A stretch of 44,218 bases of DNA. Source: a virus. Below the pieces are notes generated by a model that was given only the letters and a program-made list of their open reading frames with translations, was not told the origin of the DNA and made no database searches. Positions 8,595 to 14,570 of this stretch are shown here, one piece after another. The position numbers and the translations under genes were made by a program. The stretch is taken from positions 1 through 44,218 of IMG/VR virus record IMGVR_UViG_3300046714_000157; one strand, 5' to 3'. Each line of letters opens with the position of its first letter. Position 1 is the stretch's first letter.

Positions 8595-10493
8595 ATGCAA
8601 GGACGCAGCAAGCCTAATCGTCTCGGTTCACGGTATCGTCTCCTCCCTCAACCAAAAGTATTAGGGGCGAAAGTCTTCCTCGCGGGGACGATCTGCGCGG
8701 GCGCGCGATTGTTTTCGACGGGGATCAGTCTGTGTTACCGAGCGATGCCGGTTCGCGCGGGTGCGCGCGCAGTCAGCGCGCTCCTCACCGGCAAAGTGTC
8801 GATGGCGGGACAGATCCGCGCGGGCGGGCGGGTGCTTCAAGCGGCGCGGTTGTCGTCGTTGATGGCCGCGGCCCCGATCCGGAGCGGCGGGCGGGTGATT
8901 CAAGCGGCGCGATTGTCGTCGTTAATGGCGGCGTCCAAGATCCGATCGGGCGCGCGGGCGGTGAGCGCGTTGCTCACGGGCAAGGTGTCGGTGACGGGGA
9001 CGATCCGGAGCGGCGGGCGGGTGATTCAAGCGGCGCGATTGTCGTCGTTGATGGCGGCGGCGGCGATCCGGAGCGGCGCGCGCGCGTTGTCGTTGTCGAT
9101 CAGTCTCGCGTATAAGGCGGCGGCGATCCGGAGCGGGGCGCGGCTGAAGGGGGCGACGCTCGACGTTCCGATTACGGGGCCGAAGGTGGCGTGTGCGGGG
9201 CGGATCGTGGTCCCGGCGCGGCTGACGGGTCGTCTGTCGTTGGTGTACGACGTGGCGCCGATTGTCGTGATCGCGCGCGTGAAGGGGGCGACGCTCCAAC
9301 TCTTTAGCGGTTCGAAGGTGTTCCTGGCCGGAACGATCCGGAGCGGCGCGCGGTTGCGGGCGCTCTCGATCAGTATGACGGCGAAGGCGGGCCCCATCCG
9401 ATCGGGCGCGCGGTTGAAGGGCGCGGCGATTACGATCACGGGCGGCGGGTTCGTGCAATCGCTCACGGCGGCGAAGATCCGCGCGGGCGCGCGGCTGATC
9501 ATCGGGACGCGGTTCGTGTTGCGGTTCAATGCGGGGATCATTCGCGCGGGCGCGCGATTGCGCGGGACGTTGCAGTATCGGTTCCCTGGCGGGAAGATCC
9601 GCGCGGGCGGGGTGGCGCAAAGCGCCGTCCTCACGATGAAGTCGCCGCAGTTGTTTATTCTCGGCTTCGGGATTATCCGCTCCGGCGCGGTGGTGGCGGG
9701 GAATCTCGGAAGCCGGATGCCGTTATTCGCGGGACGGATCTGCGCGATCGCGCGGACGCTCGGGACGTTGCAGTATCGATTCCCCGGCGGAACGATCCGG
9801 AGCGGGGCGCGGGTGAATGGCGCGGTCCTCACGGGGAAGGTGGCGACGGCGGGCGTGATCCGGAGCGGCGTGCGCGTCCAGGCGGCGACGTTGGGATTCG
9901 CGACGCCGAATCTGAAGATCGCCGGGACGATCTGCGCGGGGGCGCGGGTGAATGGGGCGGCGCTGACGGGGAAGACGGCGATGGGGGGAACGATCCGGAG
10001 CGGGGCGCGGGCGGGCGCGGCGTGGATCAATCTGCGGACGGCGGGCGCGGGCGTGATCCGGTCCGGCGCGCGGGCGCAAGCGGCGACGTTACGCTTGAAG
10101 ACGTTAGTCGGCGGGACGATCCGGAGCGGGGCGCGGGTCCAGGCGGGATTCCTCGGCGGGAAGGTGAGTTGTCTTGGGACGATTCGATCGGGCGCGGTGG
10201 CGCGCGGCGGCGTTCCGAATTCGAAGGTCTTATTGGGCGGGAAGGTGCGAAGCGGCGCGGTGGCGCGTGAAGCGACGTTGCTGAATGTCGCGTTTTTGAC
10301 GGGGCGGATTTGCACGGGGATGGTCTGTCGGGGGAATCTGGGGGCCAATTTCAAATGGACGGCGACGAGTGTCGTCCAATCACGGGTGCGGCGGTTTCAG
10401 TTGGCGGCGCGTGCGCGGACGTATGCGGTGGAGGCGCGCGAGCGGATCTATACGTTGCCCGCAAGCGGGCGATTGGGAGGGGGGGACGTATGA
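8595..10493 (+). CDS. Arg-rich tandem-repeat protein (IRSGAR repeats)
   Basis: A protein of 632 residues of which about 550 are tandem units of roughly 18-25 residues. Each unit opens with a motif like T-I-R-S-G-A-R-V, followed by small and hydrophobic residues (for example NGAVLTGKVATAG). I count about 26 units, four of them degenerate. Only six acidic residues occur in the whole protein, so the net charge is extremely positive. The short alternating pattern suits a beta-solenoid with one Arg per turn at a fixed place. The last 80 residues differ (FKWTATSVVQSRVRRFQLAARARTY...) and are also basic. The position among fibre genes suggests a virion shaft or a protein binding a negatively charged surface or DNA. 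The function is not known to me. Confidence 0.8.
   Translation: MQGRSKPNRLGSRYRLLPQPKVLGAKVFLAGTICAGARLFSTGISLCYRAMPVRAGARAVSALLTGKVSMAGQIRAGGRVLQAARLSSLMAAAPIRSGGRVIQAARLSSLMAASKIRSGARAVSALLTGKVSVTGTIRSGGRVIQAARLSSLMAAAAIRSGARALSLSISLAYKAAAIRSGARLKGATLDVPITGPKVACAGRIVVPARLTGRLSLVYDVAPIVVIARVKGATLQLFSGSKVFLAGTIRSGARLRALSISMTAKAGPIRSGARLKGAAITITGGGFVQSLTAAKIRAGARLIIGTRFVLRFNAGIIRAGARLRGTLQYRFPGGKIRAGGVAQSAVLTMKSPQLFILGFGIIRSGAVVAGNLGSRMPLFAGRICAIARTLGTLQYRFPGGTIRSGARVNGAVLTGKVATAGVIRSGVRVQAATLGFATPNLKIAGTICAGARVNGAALTGKTAMGGTIRSGARAGAAWINLRTAGAGVIRSGARAQAATLRLKTLVGGTIRSGARVQAGFLGGKVSCLGTIRSGAVARGGVPNSKVLLGGKVRSGAVAREATLLNVAFLTGRICTGMVCRGNLGANFKWTATSVVQSRVRRFQLAARARTYAVEARERIYTLPASGRLGGGDV
8676..10320 (+). 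repeat. In-frame tandem repeats encoding IRSGAR units
   Basis: The core GATCCGGAGCGGGGCGCGGG and close variants recur at roughly 55-75 base intervals inside the repeat gene. The block around 8876-8933 is almost identical to that at 9002-9060, which points to recent internal duplication. Spacing varies in multiples of three. Confidence 0.85.
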
Positions 10494-10795
10494 CGTTTAC
10501 GGAGACGTTCGAAAAGCAAACGGCGGAAAAGATTCCGAAGGGGATCGAGTATACGGATCGCTTGCCGGAGGGCGAGGTGGTGCAGTTCGCGGACGTGAAG
10601 GTGCGGGTGTATACGGCCGGTACGGATCTCACGGGGACGATGATCGAGGGAGTGCCGACGGTGACGGATACGCGGATCACGGCGATGATCAAAGGCGGCG
10701 CGGATGGAACGGATTACAAGATCACGTATCTCGCGACGTGTTCGAATGGGACGATCCTCGAAGACGATTTGTTGATGCAGGTCCGAGATATTTAA
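10490..10795 (+). CDS. Small virion protein, Ig-like
   Basis: A protein of 101 residues starting at ATG 10490, which overlaps the stop of the repeat gene (ATGA) and follows GGGAGGGGGG. Its order KGIEYTDRLPEGEVVQFADVKVRVY, then GVPTVTDTRITAMIKGGADGTDYKITYLATCSNG, is a common pattern of small phage structural proteins encoded near the connector or lysis genes. The GTDYKITYLATCSNG stretch reads as the last strands of an immunoglobulin-like domain. Its exact location in the virion cannot be told. Confidence 0.6.
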   Translation: MTFTETFEKQTAEKIPKGIEYTDRLPEGEVVQFADVKVRVYTAGTDLTGTMIEGVPTVTDTRITAMIKGGADGTDYKITYLATCSNGTILEDDLLMQVRDI

Positions 10796-10817
10796 CCGGG
10801 TGGGAGGTGGCGCGCCC

Positions 10818-11294
10818 ATGACGATCGAGGAGCAGTTAAAAATGGAAGAGGGCGAGCGGTTGTTTCCGTATGTGGATTGCTGCGGGCGGGCGTGGCGCTC
10901 GTGCGAGTGTGTCAAGAAGGGGAAGTTGACGATCGGGGTGGGGCGGAATATCGAAGACGTAGGGATCACGCGGGAGGAGTCGCAGTACCTCTTCCAGAAC
11001 GATCTTGGACGGGTGCGCGATGAATTGGATCAGGCGTTGCCGTGGTGGCGGGGGCTCGATCCGGTGCGGCAGGACGTGTTGGTGGATCTGGGGTTCAATA
11101 TGGGGGTGTTGACGCCGATCGAGACGGCGAAGTTGCTGCGGTTCAAGGAGACGTTGAAGTTGATCGAGGCGCACGAGTTCAACGCGGCGGCGGAGCGATT
11201 GAGTACGTTGCCGTGGGCGCATCAGGTACAGGAATCGCGCGCGACGCGGTTGGTGGAAATGTTACGCACCGGCCTCGCGCCGGTCGTGGTATAA
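10818..11294 (+). CDS. Endolysin, T4-type lysozyme (GH24)
   Basis: A protein of 158 residues from ATG 10818, preceded by GGGAGGTGG. It cleaves the glycan backbone of peptidoglycan at lysis. The catalytic set lines up with T4 lysozyme: Glu11 in MEEGERL, Asp20 in YVDCC, and Thr38 in KLTIGVGRN (Thr26 in T4). The 12-residue difference comes from an insertion between Asp20 and Thr38 with four cysteines (C21, C22, C29, C31). The later part, RQDVLVDLGFNMG and then RATRLVEMLRTG, is typical of GH24. No signal peptide or SAR segment is seen, so release needs a holin, and three candidate membrane proteins follow. Confidence 0.9.
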   Translation: MTIEEQLKMEEGERLFPYVDCCGRAWRSCECVKKGKLTIGVGRNIEDVGITREESQYLFQNDLGRVRDELDQALPWWRGLDPVRQDVLVDLGFNMGVLTPIETAKLLRFKETLKLIEAHEFNAAAERLSTLPWAHQVQESRATRLVEMLRTGLAPVVV

Positions 11295-11357
11295 GAGGCG
11301 CGGGAACGGGGGCGCAGTCTATCAATCGATCGAGCGGACAGTGGGAGGGCGACGGAG

Positions 11358-11690
11358 ATGAATTCAGCGAATTGCGGAAAAGCGTGGCCGTATATTCTGG
11401 CGGTCGTCGTGATGGCGATCCTCGGCGTGGGGGCGATTGTCGCGTTGGCGTTGTTCCGACCGAATGAGGATCATACGGTGGTGATCACGTTGATTCTGGG
11501 GTTTCTCGGACCGACGACGCTCAGTCTGTTGTCGTTTCTGAAAGCGCAGGAGGCGGCGTTGATGTCGGGGCAGACGGCGAAGATGGTCAACGGCGGGCTG
11601 GAACAATGGAAGCGGGATCATGCGGCGCTGAATTTCGCGCAAGGGAAAGCGGTGGGGATTGCGTTGGAGCGCGCGAAGGTGAACGAATAG
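11358..11690 (+). CDS. Membrane protein of the lysis cassette, holin candidate
   Basis: A protein of 110 residues with two predicted membrane segments: about 9-33 (WPYILAVVVMAILGVGAIVA) and about 41-61 (HTVVITLILGFLGPTTLSLL). A soluble, probably helical tail follows. The order, a short N-terminus, two hydrophobic helices and a charged C-terminus, suits a class II holin or a membrane accessory protein. It lies directly after the lysozyme with a good binding site (GGGAGGGCGACGG). Which of the three membrane proteins makes the lethal hole cannot be decided from sequence. Confidence 0.6.
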   Translation: MNSANCGKAWPYILAVVVMAILGVGAIVALALFRPNEDHTVVITLILGFLGPTTLSLLSFLKAQEAALMSGQTAKMVNGGLEQWKRDHAALNFAQGKAVGIALERAKVNE

Positions 11691-11702
11691 GAGGCGGCGA
11701 TC

Positions 11703-12200
11703 ATGGGATGGTTGGATTTCCTATCAGGGACGACGCCCGCGGGGGTGATCTCGGAGACGGGGCAGAAAGTCGTGGCGGGCATCTTCGATGGGGTCGGGTC
11801 GATGATTGATCGGTTTCATTTGTCGGACACCGAAAAGCAAGAGATGAAGATGGAGTTAGCGCGGATGGAATTGGACGCGTACAAAACGCAGATCTCGGAT
11901 ATTCAATCCGCGCGGACGATGCAAATGACGACACAAAGTCCATGGCCGGGGATCTTGACGTGCGTGATCGTCGGCGGGTATTTCGGGCTGTTGGGGGTGA
12001 TGATCGTGCATGGGATTCCGAGCACGAAAGATCCAGGGGGCGAAGTGTTGTTGACGTTGATCGGGGTCCTCGCGGGCGCGGTGCCGACGGTGTTGGCGTT
12101 TTGGTTTGGGACGACGCAGAACGGACGGCAGAAAGATCAGATGCTCGCGAATTCCATTCCATCGTCGGCGGTGGTGTCGGCGATCCGTCCGCCTGCGTGA
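11703..12200 (+). CDS. Holin, 3-TM GTA-type family
   Basis: A protein of 165 residues. The N-terminal third is amphipathic (ETGQKVVAGIFDGVGSMIDRF), then a charged helix (SDTEKQEMKMELARMELDAY), then DIQSARTMQMTTQSPWP, then hydrophobic segments at about 82-103 and 112-135, then FWFGTTQNGRQKDQM. The D-x-x-x-AR...P order and the FWFGTT.....K end match the 3-TM holin family first described for gene transfer agents. It probably forms the membrane lesion that lets the lysozyme reach the wall. It is 12 bases from the previous gene, with AGGAGGCG before the start. Confidence 0.7.
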   Translation: MGWLDFLSGTTPAGVISETGQKVVAGIFDGVGSMIDRFHLSDTEKQEMKMELARMELDAYKTQISDIQSARTMQMTTQSPWPGILTCVIVGGYFGLLGVMIVHGIPSTKDPGGEVLLTLIGVLAGAVPTVLAFWFGTTQNGRQKDQMLANSIPSSAVVSAIRPPA

Positions 12201-12216
12201 GAAAGGAAAAAGAAAA

Positions 12217-12402
12217 ATGGATCCAATTTACGCTGTGTTAATCGTCGCGATCGTCGGCGTGTTGGTGGGGTTGTTGATCACGTTGGTGTCGATGCCTGCG
12301 ATCTTCAAACAGATCATTCTCGTCGTGGCGGTGTTCGCGGTGGTGTTCTGGTTGTTGGAAGGGTTCGGATTGTTTTCGATCCGGAGCCACCTCAAGCCAT
12401 AA
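12217..12402 (+). CDS. Small two-TM membrane protein
   Basis: A protein of 61 residues from ATG 12217; a purine-rich AAAGGAAAAAGAAAA precedes it. Two hydrophobic helices fill it: about 4-27 (IYAVLIVAIVGVLVGLLITL) and about 32-52 (IILVVAVFAVVFWLLEGFG). It ends in a short basic tail. Probably a third lysis-cassette membrane protein, such as an antiholin or second holin; that role is inferred from size and place only. It is the last gene before the large gap. Confidence 0.6.
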   Translation: MDPIYAVLIVAIVGVLVGLLITLVSMPAIFKQIILVVAVFAVVFWLLEGFGLFSIRSHLKP

Positions 12403-12414
12403 AAGAAACATGGG

Positions 12415-12484
12415 GGAGACGAGCGGGGAGTGGTCCACCTCGATCGATCTAGGTTCACCGGCCTGGGTTTTCTCGTCTCTCCCT
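12415..12484 (+). terminator. Possible terminator / structured 3' end of the lysis operon
   Basis: GAGACGAG near 12416 can pair with CTCGTCTC near 12473. The enclosed segment contains a further short imperfect hairpin around CCTCGATCGATCTAGG. A pyrimidine run (CCCTCCTTTCC) follows the outer stem. The loop is long and there is no clean U tract, so this is weak. Confidence 0.3.
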
Positions 12485-12680
12485 CCTTTCCGTTTCTGAC
12501 CAGTGTCAAGCGCGCAGCTCCGGCGTAGCGGAGCGATCTCCATCAAAGGAATAGAGTGGATCGCGTTTTCAGATGCGTGCATCTGGGGGCGATTCTGTGC
12601 GTTGTGCGGGCGGTCGATTGCGTCGATTCGCGTCGTTCGCCGTGGCGATAGTTTATCGAAATCTGAGGCATGTAGGCTTA

Positions 12681-12709
12681 TCAACAGGTTACGATAAAAG
12701 AAATATATT
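12681..12709 (+). promoter_or_regulatory. Candidate sigma70-type promoter for the early genes
   Basis: TCAACA (12681-12686, four of six matches to TTGACA), a 17-base spacer, then TATATT (12704-12709, five of six matches to TATAAT). It lies in the AT-rich gap and reads toward the early genes. The DnaA-box-like TTATCAACA overlaps the -35 element. Confidence 0.4.
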
Positions 12710-12886
12710 CGTAGACTCTTGTGCTGCGCGTAGAAATAACGTACTCTTTTTATGGGAGGTTGGTTGAGAGAGCGGCGGTCGAAAAAATCAGAGCCCACTA
12801 GAAACGGATGGGCGCAATAGAGCGGGGGGAATCAACCGAGAAAGACACCCTACCCGGCACCACAGATGTTGAAGAGGTGGCGAGAA

Positions 12887-12902
12887 TGTTCCACGTAGAA
12901 CA
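12887..12902. promoter_or_regulatory. parS-like: parS-like palindrome
   Basis: TGTTCCACGTAGAACA. It differs at one base from TGTTCCACGTGGAACA, a known form of the bacterial parS centromere bound by ParB. With flanking bases the arms ATGTTC/GAACAT are perfect. Read in one frame it encodes MFHVEH, the peptide that chromosomal parS sites often leave inside annotated genes. The phage encodes its own ParB at 25561. I saw no second copy by eye. Confidence 0.6.
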
Positions 12903-12924
12903 TCACGACGAAAGGGAGGCGGCG

Positions 12925-13185
12925 ATGGAAAGAGCGGACCTAAATCCAAACGATATGGTGGTGTTTTTGTCCCCGTTCACGGGAAAAGAATCCACGGTGT
13001 CGTATCGGGGCGAGTTCAACGGGAAGGCGATGATCTGGACGGGCATGACGCAGTACGCGGTCGAGTATCGGGATCTGATCCGGAAGGTGATGGGGGAGGA
13101 GCCGACGGCGGTCAAGAAATCTCTGCCCTATCATCAGCGCGTGGCGATCGGGCGGCGGCACACCAGCGGAAATTCGAACATCTAA
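12925..13185 (+). CDS. Hypothetical early protein
   Basis: A protein of 86 residues. I chose ATG 12925 because AAAGGGAGGCGGCG stands directly before it; the frame is open back to ATG 12808, but that start has no binding site and the extension crosses the parS-like site. The product has a small beta-rich core (DMVVFLSPFTGKESTVSYRGEF) and a basic end. No family recognised. First gene after the gap, so probably first in the early transcript. Confidence 0.55.
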   Translation: MERADLNPNDMVVFLSPFTGKESTVSYRGEFNGKAMIWTGMTQYAVEYRDLIRKVMGEEPTAVKKSLPYHQRVAIGRRHTSGNSNI

Positions 13186-13193
13186 CGGGCGGC

Positions 13194-13219
13194 GCGCGCC
13201 TTTCTTCGGAGGGGCGCGC
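13194..13219 (+). promoter_or_regulatory. Hairpin hiding the ribosome binding site of the next gene
   Basis: GCGCGCC at 13194-13200 pairs with GGCGCGC at 13213-13219; T-G, T-G, T-A and C-G pairs extend the stem to 11 pairs around a TTCG loop closed by C-G. The only ribosome binding site for the gene at 13221 (GGAGGGG, 13208-13214) lies inside the 3' arm, and the start codon follows one base after the stem. Confidence 0.7.
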
Positions 13220-13220
13220 A

Positions 13221-13517
13221 ATGGGGGACCACATGAACGGTGAAATCGTGCGGGCGAATCGGCGGGAGTGCGACACGTTTCCCTGTAATTGCGAAGGGAA
13301 GGGCGCGGGCGCGGTCGAGTATATGGTGGGGCGATATGTCGGGCGGTGGTACGTGACGATGGGGCATTGCGGATTCAATTCGAAGATCAACAACTCGATG
13401 GGGTACGCGACGGAGAAGTTGGCGCGGGCGTCGATCGCGAAGTATGGGACGCGCGTCAATGAGGTGGAGTATCCGGCGGACGCGGAATCGTATTTGAATC
13501 CGGAAGCGAATCGGTAA
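13221..13517 (+). CDS. Hypothetical protein with Cys motif
   Basis: A protein of 98 residues. N-terminal cysteines lie in CDTFPCNCEG and another in GHCGFNS; four Cys and a nearby His could bind a metal. The rest (YMVGRYVGRWYVTMGHCGF, then KLARASIAKYGTRVNEVEYP) is a small alpha/beta fold. A second Met at 13233 is an alternative start. The gene sits between two UUCG hairpins. No known family. Confidence 0.55.
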   Translation: MGDHMNGEIVRANRRECDTFPCNCEGKGAGAVEYMVGRYVGRWYVTMGHCGFNSKINNSMGYATEKLARASIAKYGTRVNEVEYPADAESYLNPEANR

Positions 13518-13528
13518 ACGGGCGAACG

Positions 13529-13550
13529 GCGCACCTCTTCGGAGGTGCGC
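13529..13550 (+). promoter_or_regulatory. Perfect UUCG hairpin between genes
   Basis: Nine perfect pairs (GCGCACCTC with GAGGTGCGC) around a TTCG loop closed by C-G. Unlike the hairpin at 13194, the next gene's binding site (AAGGGAG, 13554-13560) lies outside the stem. There is no U tract after it, so it is not a standard terminator. Confidence 0.7.
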
Positions 13551-13566
13551 GGGAAGGGAGATCAAA

Positions 13567-13788
13567 ATGGACAGCATGAATTCGACGGAATGCGCGGGCG
13601 TGATCGCGAGTCTAATCGAGGACGCGGATTTGGAAGCGCAGTTCGCGGTGGACGAGGACGGGAAGGATATCAATGTGGCGCGCGTCGAGACGTATGAAGA
13701 CGCGGGGATTCTCACGGCGGACGCGGGGTTCGTTTTGAAGTTGTCGGACGGATCGGAGTTCCAGATCACGGTGAAGCGGTCGAATTAA
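13567..13788 (+). CDS. Hypothetical acidic protein
   Basis: A protein of 73 residues, strongly acidic (LIEDADLEAQFAVDEDGKDIN). Two short beta-strand patterns near the end (GFVLKLSDGSEFQITVK) suggest a compact domain. Not recognised; the charge would suit a small inhibitor or DNA mimic, but that is speculation. It precedes the PP-loop enzyme by 17 bases. Confidence 0.55.
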   Translation: MDSMNSTECAGVIASLIEDADLEAQFAVDEDGKDINVARVETYEDAGILTADAGFVLKLSDGSEFQITVKRSN

Positions 13789-13805
13789 AAAGGGGGGGCG
13801 AGATC

Positions 13806-14537
13806 ATGCGGACCATTCTGAGTTATTCCGGCGGACGCGATTCGGGGGCGATGGTGTTGGCGATGTTGGCGGGCGAGCATCCGACGATCAAGGTGATCGA
13901 CGAAATCATTTTTTCTGATACGGGCTCGGAGGCGGATGAGACGTATGCCTACCTCCCCTATTTCCAAGCGATCGTGCGCGAGCGGTTCGGGCGGGAAATC
14001 ACGGTGTTGTCGTGGCGGACGAATCCGGAGACGCGCTATCAGACGTTGTTTGACTATTGTCAGGAGACGGGCCACGAACGGATTCCCTCGCGGATTATGA
14101 AATGGTGCACGGACAAGACGAAGATCGTCCCGATCACGCGGTACGTCAAGGCGACCTATCCAGGGGAGGCGATTCAAATGTGCATCGGGTTTCGCGGCGA
14201 CGAAGCGCACCGCGTGAAGGGCGGGCGGAATCAGATGAAGGGTTTTGTGAATGCGTTCCCGTTGGGGGCGATGGGGATTACGACGCGGGAAGACGTGTAC
14301 GCGGTCTTCGATCGAATGGGCGTCAAGCGCGCGCCGCATTCGGCGTGTTGGTTCTGTCCGATGCGCAATATTGACTGGTTTCGGGATCATATGGCGGTGG
14401 ATCTGCCGGAGCGGTTCGAGGCGTTGATTCAGTTAGAGACGACGATCAATGAGCGGCGGGCGGCGGAAGGCAAGTCGCAGTTTACGTTGAAGCACAAACC
14501 GTTGGCGACATGGCGAGCGGTGGCGGTCAATTCATAA
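13806..14537 (+). CDS. PAPS-reductase-like PP-loop enzyme
   Basis: A protein of 243 residues of the adenine nucleotide alpha hydrolase superfamily. The PP-loop is S8-G-G-R-D-S13; Arg replaces the usual Lys. Further marks are IIFSDTGSEADETYAYLP (substrate-side loop), MKWCTDKTKIVPI (the WC..K pattern of PAPS-reductase-like proteins) and C181-W-F-C184 near the end, a likely metal or Fe-S ligand pair. Relatives act on sulfate assimilation, DNA phosphorothioation (DndC) or tRNA thiolation; phage members are of unsettled function. Here it sits in the early region, with no other sulfur gene in view. Confidence 0.8.
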   Translation: MRTILSYSGGRDSGAMVLAMLAGEHPTIKVIDEIIFSDTGSEADETYAYLPYFQAIVRERFGREITVLSWRTNPETRYQTLFDYCQETGHERIPSRIMKWCTDKTKIVPITRYVKATYPGEAIQMCIGFRGDEAHRVKGGRNQMKGFVNAFPLGAMGITTREDVYAVFDRMGVKRAPHSACWFCPMRNIDWFRDHMAVDLPERFEALIQLETTINERRAAEGKSQFTLKHKPLATWRAVAVNS

Positions 14538-14570
14538 TGGCGCGCGGCGCCAGAAAGTCGAGGGGAGAGC

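Larger units (their letters stand above)
12403..12924. other. AT-richer intergenic region with no convincing gene
   Basis: About 520 bases between the lysis genes and the early genes, with clearly more A and T than the surroundings and no codon bias like the neighbours. It holds a possible terminator (12415-12484), a promoter candidate (12681-12709), a DnaA-box-like nonamer (TTATCAACA, 12678-12686) and a parS-like palindrome (12887-12902). Open frames here (for example 12573-12767, and 12808 running into the next gene) lack binding sites and host-phage codon style. Confidence 0.6.

Noticed and set aside
8595-10493. Regularly spaced GATCCGGAGCGG repeats as a CRISPR array
   Set aside because: The repeats are codons of one open frame, vary in sequence and spacing by multiples of three, and there is no cas gene.
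12678-12686. DnaA box as the main replication origin
   Set aside because: One imperfect nonamer only; the iterons at 21237 inside an initiator gene are the better candidate.
12573-12767. A 64-residue open frame in the large gap
   Set aside because: No binding site, codon use unlike the phage genes, and it overlaps the promoter candidate.
12808-12924. Upstream extension of the first early gene to ATG 12808
   Set aside because: No binding site at 12808, a strong one at 12925, and the extension only gains the MFHVEH peptide from the parS-like site.
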